A stretch of DNA of 64,000 nucleotides from Bacillota bacterium (GTDB taxonomy: Bacteria; Bacillota; Clostridia; Lachnospirales; Lachnospiraceae): NCBI GenBank assembly GCA_023391695.1, contig JAEWAK010000031.1, positions 1 to 64,000 of the forward strand. Direction: 5' to 3'. The notes below the pieces were generated by a model that was not told where the DNA came from, did no database searches, and worked only from the letters and a program-made list of their open reading frames with translations. Position 1 is the stretch's first letter. Each line of letters opens with the position of its first letter. Below, one piece after another: positions 36,369 through 45,070 of the stretch. The position numbers were made by a program, and so were the translations under genes.

Positions 36369-36453
36369 AATATATCTTTATATTGTTATATTGTTTTTTA
36401 AAAAACATCTTAATATAACCTGTTTTTAATGCCATACCCCAGAAGTCTGATAT

Positions 36454-37497
36454 TTATTCTTTAATATAGTCTTTAAAATGGGAGCTGAATTTAATATCCC
36501 CATTCTTAAATACCCATAGAGCTTCCGTATCCGGAAGATCTTCAATTAAATCCAGCCCCTCCTCAAAAGGCATGTTAATTATTTTAGCAAGGGCATCCGC
36601 CATTCCGGAGTCCTTTGTTACGATTGATACCGATAGAAAATAGTCGGCAGGCATTAATGTATCCGGATCGATAATGTGATGATACTGTTTCCCGTCTACC
36701 GTATAGTACCTTTCATAAACACCGCTTGTAACCAGTGACATGTTTTCCAGGTTCAATATATATAAATATTTTTCTTTGCTTTCCAAATCAGGATTCTGGA
36801 TGCCGATATTCCAGGCTTGGCCGCTGTCTGCCTTAGGGCCCATGGTACGGACATTTCCCCCCACACTTACGGAACCGCTCTTAAAACCTTTCTCATAGGC
36901 TATGGCAGCAACCTTTTCCGTAGCATAACCTTTTGCCACCGCACCAACATCCAGGCTCATTTCAGGATCTTCCAGATATACGGTGGAATCTTCCTCATTA
37001 ATGATTAATTTGTTAATATCCGTATGCCCGGCCTTTTCCTTCAAGAGGTCCATAGGCGGCAGTTTTGCATTTGCCGGGTCATCAACACCGCTGGTACGGT
37101 AATCGTGCCAGACACGAAGTACTGCTCCAAAAGCAACATTCATCTGTCCTTTGGTTAGTTTATATGCTTCCTTTGAAAAAATAAGCAGATCAATAATTCT
37201 CTGATCGACTTTAACGGGTTTTATACCGGCATTGTCATTGATTGTTTTAATATTATTAATTCCTTCGTAATCATTATATATATCGTACAGTTCATGATAT
37301 TCCTTTAAACTATCATGAATCATCTGAGCATATTCCGTAAATTCTTCCTTATTCTCAGCGTAACCCGTTATGGTAGTTACCGTATCAAACAATTCCAGAA
37401 AGCTTGCATCAAAGCGTTTTAATTTTACCGTTTGGCAGGCCGTTACATTCAATGCTAATATAAGTATTACTATAATTGCTGTTATTTTTTTGACCAA
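36454..37497 (-). CDS. apbE: FAD:protein FMN transferase (ApbE/FmnB), lipoprotein
   Basis: Cleaves FAD and attaches FMN to threonine of target proteins outside the cell membrane. 347 residues from TTG 37497 (GAGG 7 bases upstream); GTG 37506 is the alternative. The signal peptide ends at a lipobox (LNVTAC). ApbE features include FDTVTTITGY, MNVAFGAVLRVWHDYR, DVGAVAKGYATEK (Mg/FAD binding) and VSVGGNVRTMG. It closes the ndh2-dmkB-dmkA-pplA run and lies next to rnf, so it can serve both PplA and RnfG/RnfD. In Listeria this role is called FmnB. Confidence 0.92.
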   Translation of the reverse strand: MVKKITAIIVILILALNVTACQTVKLKRFDASFLELFDTVTTITGYAENKEEFTEYAQMIHDSLKEYHELYDIYNDYEGINNIKTINDNAGIKPVKVDQRIIDLLIFSKEAYKLTKGQMNVAFGAVLRVWHDYRTSGVDDPANAKLPPMDLLKEKAGHTDINKLIINEEDSTVYLEDPEMSLDVGAVAKGYATEKVAAIAYEKGFKSGSVSVGGNVRTMGPKADSGQAWNIGIQNPDLESKEKYLYILNLENMSLVTSGVYERYYTVDGKQYHHIIDPDTLMPADYFLSVSIVTKDSGMADALAKIINMPFEEGLDLIEDLPDTEALWVFKNGDIKFSSHFKDYIKE

Positions 37498-37582
37498 ATT
37501 AATCACCTCGTATTATAAGACGGCAAGGCAGTTTATTTATCCTAAGTGTTTGCCCTGACTGTCTCCGGGATCTGGCTTATAC

Positions 37583-37613
37583 AAAAAAATGGGAGGTAGT
37601 ACTACTACCTCCC
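37583..37613 (-). terminator. Terminator after pplA
   Basis: GGGAGGTAGTA pairs perfectly with TACTACCTCCC; on the minus strand the hairpin is followed by seven T. It separates pplA, probably abundant, from apbE by partial termination. Confidence 0.88.
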
Positions 37614-37662
37614 AAAGTAATGTATTACACTACAATGTAATATGGTAAGTCAAATTATTAAA

Positions 37663-38790
37663 TTACTGTGCTGAATTTGCTACTGCTTTTTCAATGGATG
37701 TTACGAAATTTTTGATATCGATTGTTACAGAGCTTGTTAAGTCAGCGATGGTAGGAGCACCTTCTTCATTAACGGAGATACCTTTTAATTCGTCTACCGT
37801 TTTGCCAACAGCATACTGTGCAAACGTATTTGCTTCTTCATACCATTCTTTTCCAAGGCCGGATGCTTTCTTCATACCATATGCTTCTTTCAGCTCGTTT
37901 TTAGTCTGAGGAGCAACGGTTATGTCGTTTGTGATCTTACCGGTTGCATCAAAGTTTACGATACCCTGGGAAGCATCGATGATACAGCTGGTGATTTTTC
38001 CGGCTGCATCGGAGGTTGTTACGATATAGTAGGAATAAGCCTGGGCAACACCGGCTGCATCAGCGGTTGCATCTTTAGAGTTTTCCATATTCGTCGTAAT
38101 GCCAAGTCCAAGTTTGTCAGCGTCCGTTGCACCGAGTTCCTGTGCATTGGTAACCGCTTTTTCTACTGCGGCAATAAAGTCATTGATATGTACGGTTACG
38201 GAAGAAGCCAAGTCAGCATCGGTTGGTTTTCCTTCTTCGTTGATTGCAATACCTTTTACTTCCTCAATTGTTTTACCTGTTACATAATCAGCAAATGCAT
38301 TTGCCTGTTCATTCCATTCTTTTCCGATACCGGAAGTAGATTTCATGCCATATTCGGTTCCAAGTTCCTGTTTGGATTTGAAAGATTCGGCAGAAGTAGT
38401 TAATTTACCTTCTTTTGAAAAATTGATCTTTGTCTGTGCCATGTCCAGTTTACAATCTAAAATTTTACCGTCCTGGCCTACTAAAACTGCTACTACTACT
38501 GAATTTGTCTGGTTTAAACCATCCGCATCAGCAGTTGCGGGTGTAGATGAACTGATATCATTGATAACTGCAAGACCTGTTTTAACAGCTGCACCTGCGC
38601 TTGCTGTGTTTTCTGCTGTTGCTGCTTCTGTAGGTGCGCTTTCTGTAGGTGTTGCTTCTGTAGTAGCTTCTTTTGTTGGTTCTGCAGTAGGTGTTGTACC
38701 TTCCCCGCTGGTTTCGCTTGATTTGCCGCATCCGGTAATCATTGTAACTACCAGAATTAAGCTAAGTAATAAAGCTGATAACTTCTTCAT
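37663..38790 (-). CDS. pplA: PplA-like flavin-binding electron-transfer lipoprotein with two FMN-binding repeats
   Basis: 375 residues. The signal peptide with lipobox MITGC is followed by a Thr/Glu/Ala/Pro-rich linker (residues 25-75) that would span the wall. Two homologous domains of about 150 residues follow. Each contains GKEWNEQANAFADYVTGKT or GKEWYEEANTFAQYAVGKT and ends with an ADLASSVTV or ADLTSSVTI segment. The latter corresponds to the D-x-x-[ST]-G-A-[ST] flavinylation motif of ApbE targets, with Ser-Val replacing Gly-Ala, as in PplA-type proteins. In Listeria PplA shuttles electrons from the membrane quinone to extracellular acceptors. AGGAGG precedes the ATG. Confidence 0.87.
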   Translation of the reverse strand: MKKLSALLLSLILVVTMITGCGKSSETSGEGTTPTAEPTKEATTEATPTESAPTEAATAENTASAGAAVKTGLAVINDISSSTPATADADGLNQTNSVVVAVLVGQDGKILDCKLDMAQTKINFSKEGKLTTSAESFKSKQELGTEYGMKSTSGIGKEWNEQANAFADYVTGKTIEEVKGIAINEEGKPTDADLASSVTVHINDFIAAVEKAVTNAQELGATDADKLGLGITTNMENSKDATADAAGVAQAYSYYIVTTSDAAGKITSCIIDASQGIVNFDATGKITNDITVAPQTKNELKEAYGMKKASGLGKEWYEEANTFAQYAVGKTVDELKGISVNEEGAPTIADLTSSVTIDIKNFVTSIEKAVANSAQ

Positions 38791-38907
38791 TTTTTTTCCT
38801 CCTAGATAATCTTTTTTTTATTTCAAACCGTACTTTAAACTTTTTTATTTAAAGCCGGATGAATAAACATTAATTCCGACATATGGCATCCGTTCCTGCT
38901 TCTCCCG

Positions 38908-39810
38908 TTAAGAAAGTAAGACACTTACAAATATCAGGACGGTATTGGTTCCCATAATCAGGATGAAATTCCGGATTGCCAATATAAAAGTCGTGGATTT
39001 TTCCTGTTTCTTAAAGAACTTATTTATATTCTTCTGTACCGGAAAAATAGTCAGCAACGACAGCAGGCATACGGGAGACAGGATTTTACATGCTACCATT
39101 AAAACGGTTGCGGCATAGGTTAAGTAATATAACAGGGCATATAAGCCAAGGGCTTTCCTGCCGATATAGTAAGGCAGGGTATACCTCTTAACCGCAATAT
39201 CTTTCTCCACATCACAAATATTGTTTGCCAGCATAACATTGGCTGTCGTACAAAAGGGTATGACCGAAAAAACAATCAGCGATAAAATTGGTACTACCTG
39301 TAGTACGAAAGAAACAGTGTCCCAATTTATATCCAGGTACAAATAGGTCCCTTCCGGCGTATTAATATAAAATAACAGAAACGGGATTAATATGCCGTAA
39401 AACGCGCCGGACATAACCTCACCCAGGGGCTGCCTGGATATTGGCACCGGTCCGTAAGTATAGAAAATGCCGCATAAAAAGCATAAACCGCCGGCCAGTA
39501 AAACCACTATGTCCGTAAGGTAAGCCAGATATAAACCTGATGCAATGCTTAATCCCAATAAAATATAAATCAGGTTAAGGGCAGTTTTCTTTTCAAAGGG
39601 TAATACCTGCTGATTACTTTTTGAATCAATATAATTATTAATTGCGGTTGTTGTTAAATCGAATAAAAACATGGAAGCAAAAAACAGTAAAGATAATTTC
39701 CAGTCAATTGTCTGTTTCTGATACATTAAAAGCGCAACCGACATGAAAAAAGTAAATGTACTGGTGATTTTCGTCCTGATTTCAACATAATTTAAAAATC
39801 TGTTAACCAT
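38908..39810 (-). CDS. dmkA: UbiA/MenA-family prenyltransferase (DmkA-like, demethylmenaquinone synthesis)
   Basis: Membrane enzyme that attaches the polyprenyl chain to 1,4-dihydroxy-2-naphthoate, 300 residues with eight or nine helices. The two Asp-rich prenyl-diphosphate sites are visible as NNYIDSKSNQ (residues 58-67) and ANNICDVEKDI near residue 190. It lies between the polyprenyl diphosphate synthase and pplA genes, as in extracellular electron transfer loci. No methyltransferase MenG is nearby, in keeping with a dedicated demethylmenaquinone. Other men genes are not in the window. Confidence 0.88.
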   Translation of the reverse strand: MVNRFLNYVEIRTKITSTFTFFMSVALLMYQKQTIDWKLSLLFFASMFLFDLTTTAINNYIDSKSNQQVLPFEKKTALNLIYILLGLSIASGLYLAYLTDIVVLLAGGLCFLCGIFYTYGPVPISRQPLGEVMSGAFYGILIPFLLFYINTPEGTYLYLDINWDTVSFVLQVVPILSLIVFSVIPFCTTANVMLANNICDVEKDIAVKRYTLPYYIGRKALGLYALLYYLTYAATVLMVACKILSPVCLLSLLTIFPVQKNINKFFKKQEKSTTFILAIRNFILIMGTNTVLIFVSVLLS

Positions 39811-39874
39811 TCATCTTCCTCATGATCCATTCACTTAAGGCTTAACTGTTTTCGACATAATCCCGTTTTTTCCA

Positions 39875-40852
39875 TTAAACCGAACGGGATGCCTGATTCA
39901 ATATCTTAATCAGTTTCGTTCTTTTACTTTCTGTCATCTCTAATTCATGAATGATCTTCAAAGCTTTGTTATAATATCTTTTCACTACCATATGGGTAAA
40001 GCCCAAACTACCGGCCGCTAAAACGGCTTCATTGATTTCAGCCCTTGAAACTCCCGCGCTGACGGCTTTTTCGCCAAATCCGGCTTTATTTTTCAATGCG
40101 TGTATCAGCGGTAACGTAATGACTCCCTGCTCATAATCCGACTGTACCGGTTTTTTCGCAGTTTCCGTCGTATCTTCAAAATCAATGCAGTCATCGGTTA
40201 ACTGAAAGATCATACCAATATAATAACCTAATTGTTTATACCGGATGCATTCTGCCTTGTCACTGCTGGAAAATACCGCCCCTGCATGGAAAGAAGCTTC
40301 AAAAAGGGCTGCCGTTTTGCCGGAAATAATTTTTAGATACTGATATACGGACAGATTCAGATTCCCGTTGTTAACATGCTGGTTCAGCTCGCCTAAACAT
40401 ACTTTTCCCATATAATCCGGTATATCCAGTTCCAGATAATCTTTTTTATTTGAAATGGATGCTGCCAGGTTAAGTGCCGAGCATAAAAGATAATCCCCGC
40501 ATATGACGGCTGTCCTTTTACCATATTTCTTCTGCAGGGTAATATCTCCCCTGCGGAGGTCCGCGTTATCGATTACATCATCGTGTACCAGTGTGGCCAG
40601 ATGTAAGATTTCTATTGCTGCGGCGATCTTAATGGCATTGGGGTGAATGAAACCTTCTTTGTCTTCCGCACATATAATGACAGAAATTGCGCGGATATAC
40701 TTCCCGCGGGAGGCCATAAGATGTTTCGTATATCCCCGGATAATGAGCGGTGATTTGGCCAGGGTATTATCCGACTCTTTTTTCACCAGCTCAATTGCCT
40801 CATCAAATTTTACCAATTCAATATTGTCATTCACTTTTGCTTGATTAATCAT
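39875..40852 (-). CDS. dmkB: Polyprenyl diphosphate synthase (DmkB-like)
   Basis: Builds the quinone side chain, about 325 residues from the ATG at 40852 (MINQAKVNDNIELVKF), overlapping the ndh2 stop by 8 bases. The first Asp-rich motif is HDDVIDNADLRRG and the second is QLTDDCIDF, with the conserved GDYLLCSA between them. The chain length cannot be read with confidence. The ribosome binding site is weak, suggesting translational coupling to ndh2. Confidence 0.9.
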   Translation of the reverse strand: MINQAKVNDNIELVKFDEAIELVKKESDNTLAKSPLIIRGYTKHLMASRGKYIRAISVIICAEDKEGFIHPNAIKIAAAIEILHLATLVHDDVIDNADLRRGDITLQKKYGKRTAVICGDYLLCSALNLAASISNKKDYLELDIPDYMGKVCLGELNQHVNNGNLNLSVYQYLKIISGKTAALFEASFHAGAVFSSSDKAECIRYKQLGYYIGMIFQLTDDCIDFEDTTETAKKPVQSDYEQGVITLPLIHALKNKAGFGEKAVSAGVSRAEINEAVLAAGSLGFTHMVVKRYYNKALKIIHELEMTESKRTKLIKILNQASRSV

Positions 40853-42878
40853 TATAAATATACAACTTTCTAACGAGTGGTATTCTCTTCCATAATTTTT
40901 TAAGTCCCGGCATTGCGTAGTAATCAAGTCCCAAGGTCCTGCCGCCTCCGATTAATACCGCTACTGCGGCAAATATCATCCAGAAAGTATTTAAATATAA
41001 TCCGGTAGTCGTTACAAACATAAAATTAAGTATCAGTGAAAATGCTGCTGCGGGAGCTGTCAATAAACCGCCTAACAGGGCAAGGCCGATTAAAATTTCG
41101 GAAACTACGATAAAAATCTGCATAGCTATCTGAAGACCTTCATGAGGCAGCAAAAGGGTGTGAATAAACCAGTTCATGGCCGGTATATCTAGTTTGAAAG
41201 CCAGGTCACTGATAGTAGAACTTGCCAGGTCTTTACCGCTGACAAAGATAACTTTAAATATTCCCAAAAAGTCAAAATGCAACAATACCTTTCCAACCGC
41301 GTCTGCTACAGCTCCTGCTGCGTCTGCTGCTGCTCCCGAGGCAGAAGTAACTGCATCGGCTACGGTCGCTGCCGCGTCTGCTGCTCCTGCTCCTGTGGCA
41401 GAAGATACCCCATCGGTACCGCCAGGTGTGGTAGTAATGCCAAGGATACTGTTATACCAGGCATCGGCACCGCCAAAAAAGCCGGAAAGTTTAGGCCCTT
41501 TAAACCAGCCTTCCACAATCTTCATGACACCTTCGTATACCCATACCGCACCAAGCCATAATCTTAAAGGAACCAGTAAAAAGCTTGGGGTCCGGTTGGA
41601 GAAATGTCCGCCGACAAAACTTCTGCAGTTACGGATGGTGAAAAATTCATGTTTTACATAACTGAAAATTTTATTCCATCCAAGTACCTGAATAAAATAT
41701 ATGATATTAATAAAATGCTTTGCAAACATAGCAAGAAAAGAAGGCAGGCTGAACATATGGTTCGGCAGTCCGACATGGGCAACACCGTAACGTCCGCCGA
41801 TACTTACCATTACACCATGGAAAGCGGGTTTATAAACTTCCATGCTGCCTTGTCCGGTAATGGCACAGGTTATGTTATGAGCTGCCGTATCAGCACACTG
41901 CTCACAGTTCTCCACCATCTGGGGAACCGGACGTTCTTCGCCTTCCGGTACATAAAACATGTTATCACCTGTAATAAATACATTCTCATCTTTAACAGAG
42001 CGAAGATAGGAATCCACCTGGATACGTCCTCCGCGGGTTAATTCAAGAGTCTTGCCTGCTTCCTGGGTCACGTCGGAACTTTGGATACCTGCCGCCCAGA
42101 TAATGGTAGCTGCTGTATTATGCAATATCTTATCATTCTGTTTTAATTCGATATAGTCGGCGCCGACACTGCTTACGACAGCATTCAGGATAAGTTTTAC
42201 ACCCATTTTATCAAGGCGTCTGGACACCTTATCCGACAGCTTTTCCGGTAAATTGGGAATCGGCCTGCTTAAGCCGTCAACATTATATAAGGAAACATCA
42301 TTTTTGTTTATGTCATATTTTTCACAAAGAAAGGGAACATACTCCGCCAATTCACCGATCATCTCTACTCCGGTGAAGCCTGCACCTACAACATAAAATG
42401 TAAGTAGCTTTCTTCTTTCTTCCGAATCCGGCTCACATGCCGCTTTTCTGAAAGTGTTATGGATATGGTCTTTTAATACAACTGCATCTTCATAGGACCA
42501 AAGCTTAAAGGAGTATTCTTCCGCACCCGGTACACCATAAAAAGTTGGCTTGGAACCGGCCGCCATAACCAGGACATCATATTTGTAGGATTCAGCAGCA
42601 CCAATTACTGTCTTGCCCTCAAAATCGATACCGGTTACCGTATCGAGTTTCACTTCTACCTTCCGGCCGGCAAATACTTTCTTCAAATTGATTTTTATAC
42701 TGTCCTCATCAACGCGGCTTGCTGCAACCTCATGAAGTTCGGTAAGCATTGTGTGGAATGGATTTTTATCAATAATGGTAATGCTCACATCATTGTTTTT
42801 CTTGAATTTCTTTGCTAATTTCTTTGCAGTCAGGATACCGGAATAGCCGGCACCGACAATTACTATCTTTTTCTCCAT
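40845..42878 (-). CDS. ndh2: Type II NADH dehydrogenase with C-terminal membrane (DoxX-like) domain, Ndh2
   Basis: 677 residues from the ATG at 42878 (MEKKIVIVGAGYSGILTAKKL), with AAAGGAGAAG upstream. Residues 1-400 are a non-proton-pumping NADH:quinone oxidoreductase: FAD-binding GAGYSG, NADH-binding VVGAGFTGVEMIGEL and the FITGDNM segment. The C-terminal 260 residues hold several membrane helices like DoxX proteins (LRLWLGAVWVYEGVMKI; IALALLGGL-type). They are interrupted by an Ala/Gly/Asp-rich insert at about residues 487-530. This N-C fusion is the hallmark of Ndh2 of extracellular electron transfer loci. First gene of the operon, with its own promoter. Confidence 0.9.
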   Translation of the reverse strand: MEKKIVIVGAGYSGILTAKKLAKKFKKNNDVSITIIDKNPFHTMLTELHEVAASRVDEDSIKINLKKVFAGRKVEVKLDTVTGIDFEGKTVIGAAESYKYDVLVMAAGSKPTFYGVPGAEEYSFKLWSYEDAVVLKDHIHNTFRKAACEPDSEERRKLLTFYVVGAGFTGVEMIGELAEYVPFLCEKYDINKNDVSLYNVDGLSRPIPNLPEKLSDKVSRRLDKMGVKLILNAVVSSVGADYIELKQNDKILHNTAATIIWAAGIQSSDVTQEAGKTLELTRGGRIQVDSYLRSVKDENVFITGDNMFYVPEGEERPVPQMVENCEQCADTAAHNITCAITGQGSMEVYKPAFHGVMVSIGGRYGVAHVGLPNHMFSLPSFLAMFAKHFINIIYFIQVLGWNKIFSYVKHEFFTIRNCRSFVGGHFSNRTPSFLLVPLRLWLGAVWVYEGVMKIVEGWFKGPKLSGFFGGADAWYNSILGITTTPGGTDGVSSATGAGAADAAATVADAVTSASGAAADAAGAVADAVGKVLLHFDFLGIFKVIFVSGKDLASSTISDLAFKLDIPAMNWFIHTLLLPHEGLQIAMQIFIVVSEILIGLALLGGLLTAPAAAFSLILNFMFVTTTGLYLNTFWMIFAAVAVLIGGGRTLGLDYYAMPGLKKLWKRIPLVRKLYIYND

Positions 42879-42908
42879 GTTCTTCTCCTTTGCCAATTTT
42901 ACAGATGC

Positions 42909-42937
42909 ATTGTAACAAATTTAATTGAATACGTCAA
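42909..42937 (-). promoter_or_regulatory. Promoter of the ndh2 operon
   Basis: Minus-strand TTGACG (42937-42932), 17-base spacer, TACAAT (42914-42909), 30 bases before the ndh2 start, giving a very short leader. Confidence 0.8.
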
Positions 42938-43296
42938 TTATTTTGTTAACTTTTTAATAATGATTCTTAAAATCTTTTTAAAACATGCCTGTTCCAGGCC
43001 TGTATTTTTTCAGTGATATCATTATAACATAATAATTTAAAATTTAATACTCATTATTTTCTGAATATTTTTAAAAAAAGTAAACTTTTGCCTTATTATA
43101 CCAATTATATCACACATTTCAACCAGATATTCCCTCGATTTAGTAAATCAGACTACATTAAGGAACCGGTTTCTCCTTTAACAGGATAACCGGTTCCACT
43201 TTGTTTAATTATTATCTTAACGAACGCTTTTTACTAGAACCGGATATTTTTCCCTGTCACCCGGTCCTATTTTATGTAATATTTCTATTTTTAACT
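42938..43296. other. Gene-free stretch upstream of ndh2
   Basis: AT-rich DNA with one strong hairpin: GGAACCGGTT (43162-43171) pairs with AACCGGTTCC (43188-43197). It has no clear T-run on either side and may end transcripts of the HD-GYP/spoIIID-remnant side. No coding sequence is recognised. Confidence 0.55.
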
Positions 43297-43467
43297 TTAA
43301 AAAACCTGGCTGTATTTTGATTTATGAAGGTATTTTTCTTTTGTGGCTAAACCTCCTCTGATATGCCTTTCAGATTTGTTCAGGTCCAATACGACTCTGG
43401 CTCTGTTGGCAAGGGACGGATTAATCTGCCCTAGACGTTCCGTAACGTCTTTATGTACGGATGTGAC
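43297..43467 (-). pseudogene. 3' remnant of sporulation regulator spoIIID
   Basis: On the minus strand an open frame of about 56 codons reads VHKDVTERLGQINPSLANRA then LDLNKSERHIRGG and ATKEKYLHKSKYSQ before TAA at 43299-43297. This is the C-terminal half of SpoIIID, which in Bacillus reads STVHKDLTERLPEINPDLAN and SIRHLRGGEATKLKYKK. The N-terminal half, including most of the helix-turn-helix, is missing. Upstream the frame runs straight into the end of the PocR/HD-GYP gene in another frame, with no start codon. It is therefore a truncated, non-functional copy; a complete spoIIID presumably exists elsewhere. Confidence 0.8.
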
Positions 43468-43492
43468 TAAAAAGAACGGCCGGTCATTTCCC

Positions 43493-44752
43493 TTATTTTT
43501 CGCCGAGCGAGTCGTTCATCAGGAAATTCCAGTTTATCTCCGTACACACCTGGATGCAGGCGTCCACAATTTCCGGTTCATAATAAATTCCCGAATACTT
43601 TTTAATTTCTTCCAGGGCAGCGGAAATGCCCAGGGCAGGCTTATAGGGACGGTGCGCGGTTATGGCTTCCACCACATCGGCAACGGATATGATTTTTGCT
43701 TCCAGTAATATATCATTTCCCGCAAGACCGGCAGGATAACCGGAACCGTCGATTTTTTCATGATGCTGGAGTACAATATCGGCAACCGGCCAGGGAAAAC
43801 GGATCCCTTTTAAAATATCATATGCGATCTGTACATGGGTTTTTATTAATTCAAATTCCGCATCCGATAATTTATCCGGTTTAGCCAGAATTTCTGAAGG
43901 GATTCCGATTTTACCGATATCATGCAGCATTGCCGCTATATATAAGCCTTCAAACCGTTCTTTGCCCAATTTCAGTTTTGCCGCTATCCGGCAGGCCAAG
44001 TAAGCCACCTTTTTCTGATGTCTGGCCGTATATAAATCTCTTTTTTCCACTAACAGCCCCAAGGCCGTCACCGTATCCATTAAGTGTTTTTTCTCATCAG
44101 CGGTTAACTTATTCTTCTTCGTATTGTTATCCTGGTTTGATCTCTGCTGCAACTCCCAGAGATTAAACTTAAGATCATTATTCACTGCAATCAGCTGTTC
44201 ATACGAGATTTTCAGCTCGGTATAATTATCCAGCAGCCTGTTTTCCGTCTCCTCGTTTTTAAATTGCCTGGACATAAAGTCGCTTAACAGGATCACGTTA
44301 TGTTCCATAAAGGCGATAATTGTGTTTAAATAATTTGAAATCTCTGATCCGGAAGACATTTCCGAAACCGGGAGGACAGGATTTGGAGTATCCGGTAATG
44401 CTTTACCATTATCTGGTTCCTCTGCCATAAATTCACATAAAAAAATATTAGCTATAACGTTATCTATTATGTATACTGGAATTCTATACATTTTAAGTCC
44501 GCACAGACAGCTGACTTCCCTTTCACAGTACAAACAGCTTGCATTATTCTTCCAATATTCTTTTAAACACAGATTATGGAATTCCTGATAATTACACTGG
44601 ATATTGGAACAGGTTGATCTCCAACCGGCACATACGACGACTTCTCCGTTTACGTCTGCAATAGATATCGGCACCTTGGTAATTTTATAAAAATCATGCA
44701 GCAGTTTATCCAGTAAGTATACATCAAGCAATTCCTTGATTTTATATTGCAT
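43493..44752 (-). CDS. PocR-domain / HD-GYP phosphodiesterase
   Basis: 419 residues from the ATG at 44752 (MQYKIKELLDVYLLDKLL), with GGGGG 9 bases upstream; an upstream extension lacks a site. Residues 5-145 match a PocR sensory domain (ITKVPISIADVNGEVVV, then CLYCEREVSCLCGLKMYRIPV) with several cysteines. A coiled-coil segment precedes the HD-GYP domain: residues HDIGKIG and HHEKIDGSGYPAGL supply the metal ligands and GYP motif for cyclic-di-GMP hydrolysis. PocR domains bind small ligands, originally linked to propanediol sensing. The gene has replaced the 5' half of a spoIIID copy. Confidence 0.88.
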   Translation of the reverse strand: MQYKIKELLDVYLLDKLLHDFYKITKVPISIADVNGEVVVCAGWRSTCSNIQCNYQEFHNLCLKEYWKNNASCLYCEREVSCLCGLKMYRIPVYIIDNVIANIFLCEFMAEEPDNGKALPDTPNPVLPVSEMSSGSEISNYLNTIIAFMEHNVILLSDFMSRQFKNEETENRLLDNYTELKISYEQLIAVNNDLKFNLWELQQRSNQDNNTKKNKLTADEKKHLMDTVTALGLLVEKRDLYTARHQKKVAYLACRIAAKLKLGKERFEGLYIAAMLHDIGKIGIPSEILAKPDKLSDAEFELIKTHVQIAYDILKGIRFPWPVADIVLQHHEKIDGSGYPAGLAGNDILLEAKIISVADVVEAITAHRPYKPALGISAALEEIKKYSGIYYEPEIVDACIQVCTEINWNFLMNDSLGEK

Positions 44753-44870
44753 TCTAATAACCCCCGACAAAATTGTTATCCTAACAATAGAATTAAGTTT
44801 CATAGGTATCCTATTGCCATAATTAACGATGCCTCCCACGGTTAACGATTTTTGTTAATAAAATACAAAC

Positions 44871-44898
44871 TTGGACTGCATTAGAAATGTGATACAAT
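44871..44898 (+). promoter_or_regulatory. Promoter for the XRE gene
   Basis: TTGGAC (44871-44876), 16-base spacer and TACAAT (44893-44898), about 170 bases before the XRE start, immediately followed by a direct repeat. Confidence 0.6.
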
Positions 44899-44907
44899 TT
44901 TGTATTT

Positions 44908-44964
44908 AACTTGCTCAATAAGCAAATTATACCATTAAACTTACTCTATAATCAAGTTATATCA
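44908..44964. repeat. Tandem 27-bp direct repeat before the XRE repressor gene
   Basis: Copies at 44908-44934 and 44938-44964 match at 22 of 27 positions, with a period of 30 bp (about three helical turns). Both follow AACTT[GA]CTC[AT]ATAA then CAA[AG]TTATA[CT]CA. Position just downstream of a promoter suggests iterated operator sites or recombinase-accessory sites. Confidence 0.65.
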
Positions 44965-45070
44965 GCGAAAAAATCCATAAAAAAGAATATTTTGGTATAA
45001 TTATGTAATTTTATGGTGTTTTATTCTATATTTACCCAATCTTATAAGAAAAGTGATGTGATGCATACAG

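Larger units (their letters stand above)
35947..36453. other. rnfC-apbE intergenic region
   Basis: This 507-bp stretch holds the rnf leader with a palindrome and possible promoter (35988-36034), a hairpin repeat (36128-36164), a second hairpin (36296-36332) and the apbE terminator (36331-36368). A short plus-strand frame at 36202-36429 only translates these hairpins and is not called. Confidence 0.6.

Noticed and set aside
36202..36429. 75-residue frame upstream of rnfC
   Set aside because: Covers terminators and hairpin repeats; no coding evidence.
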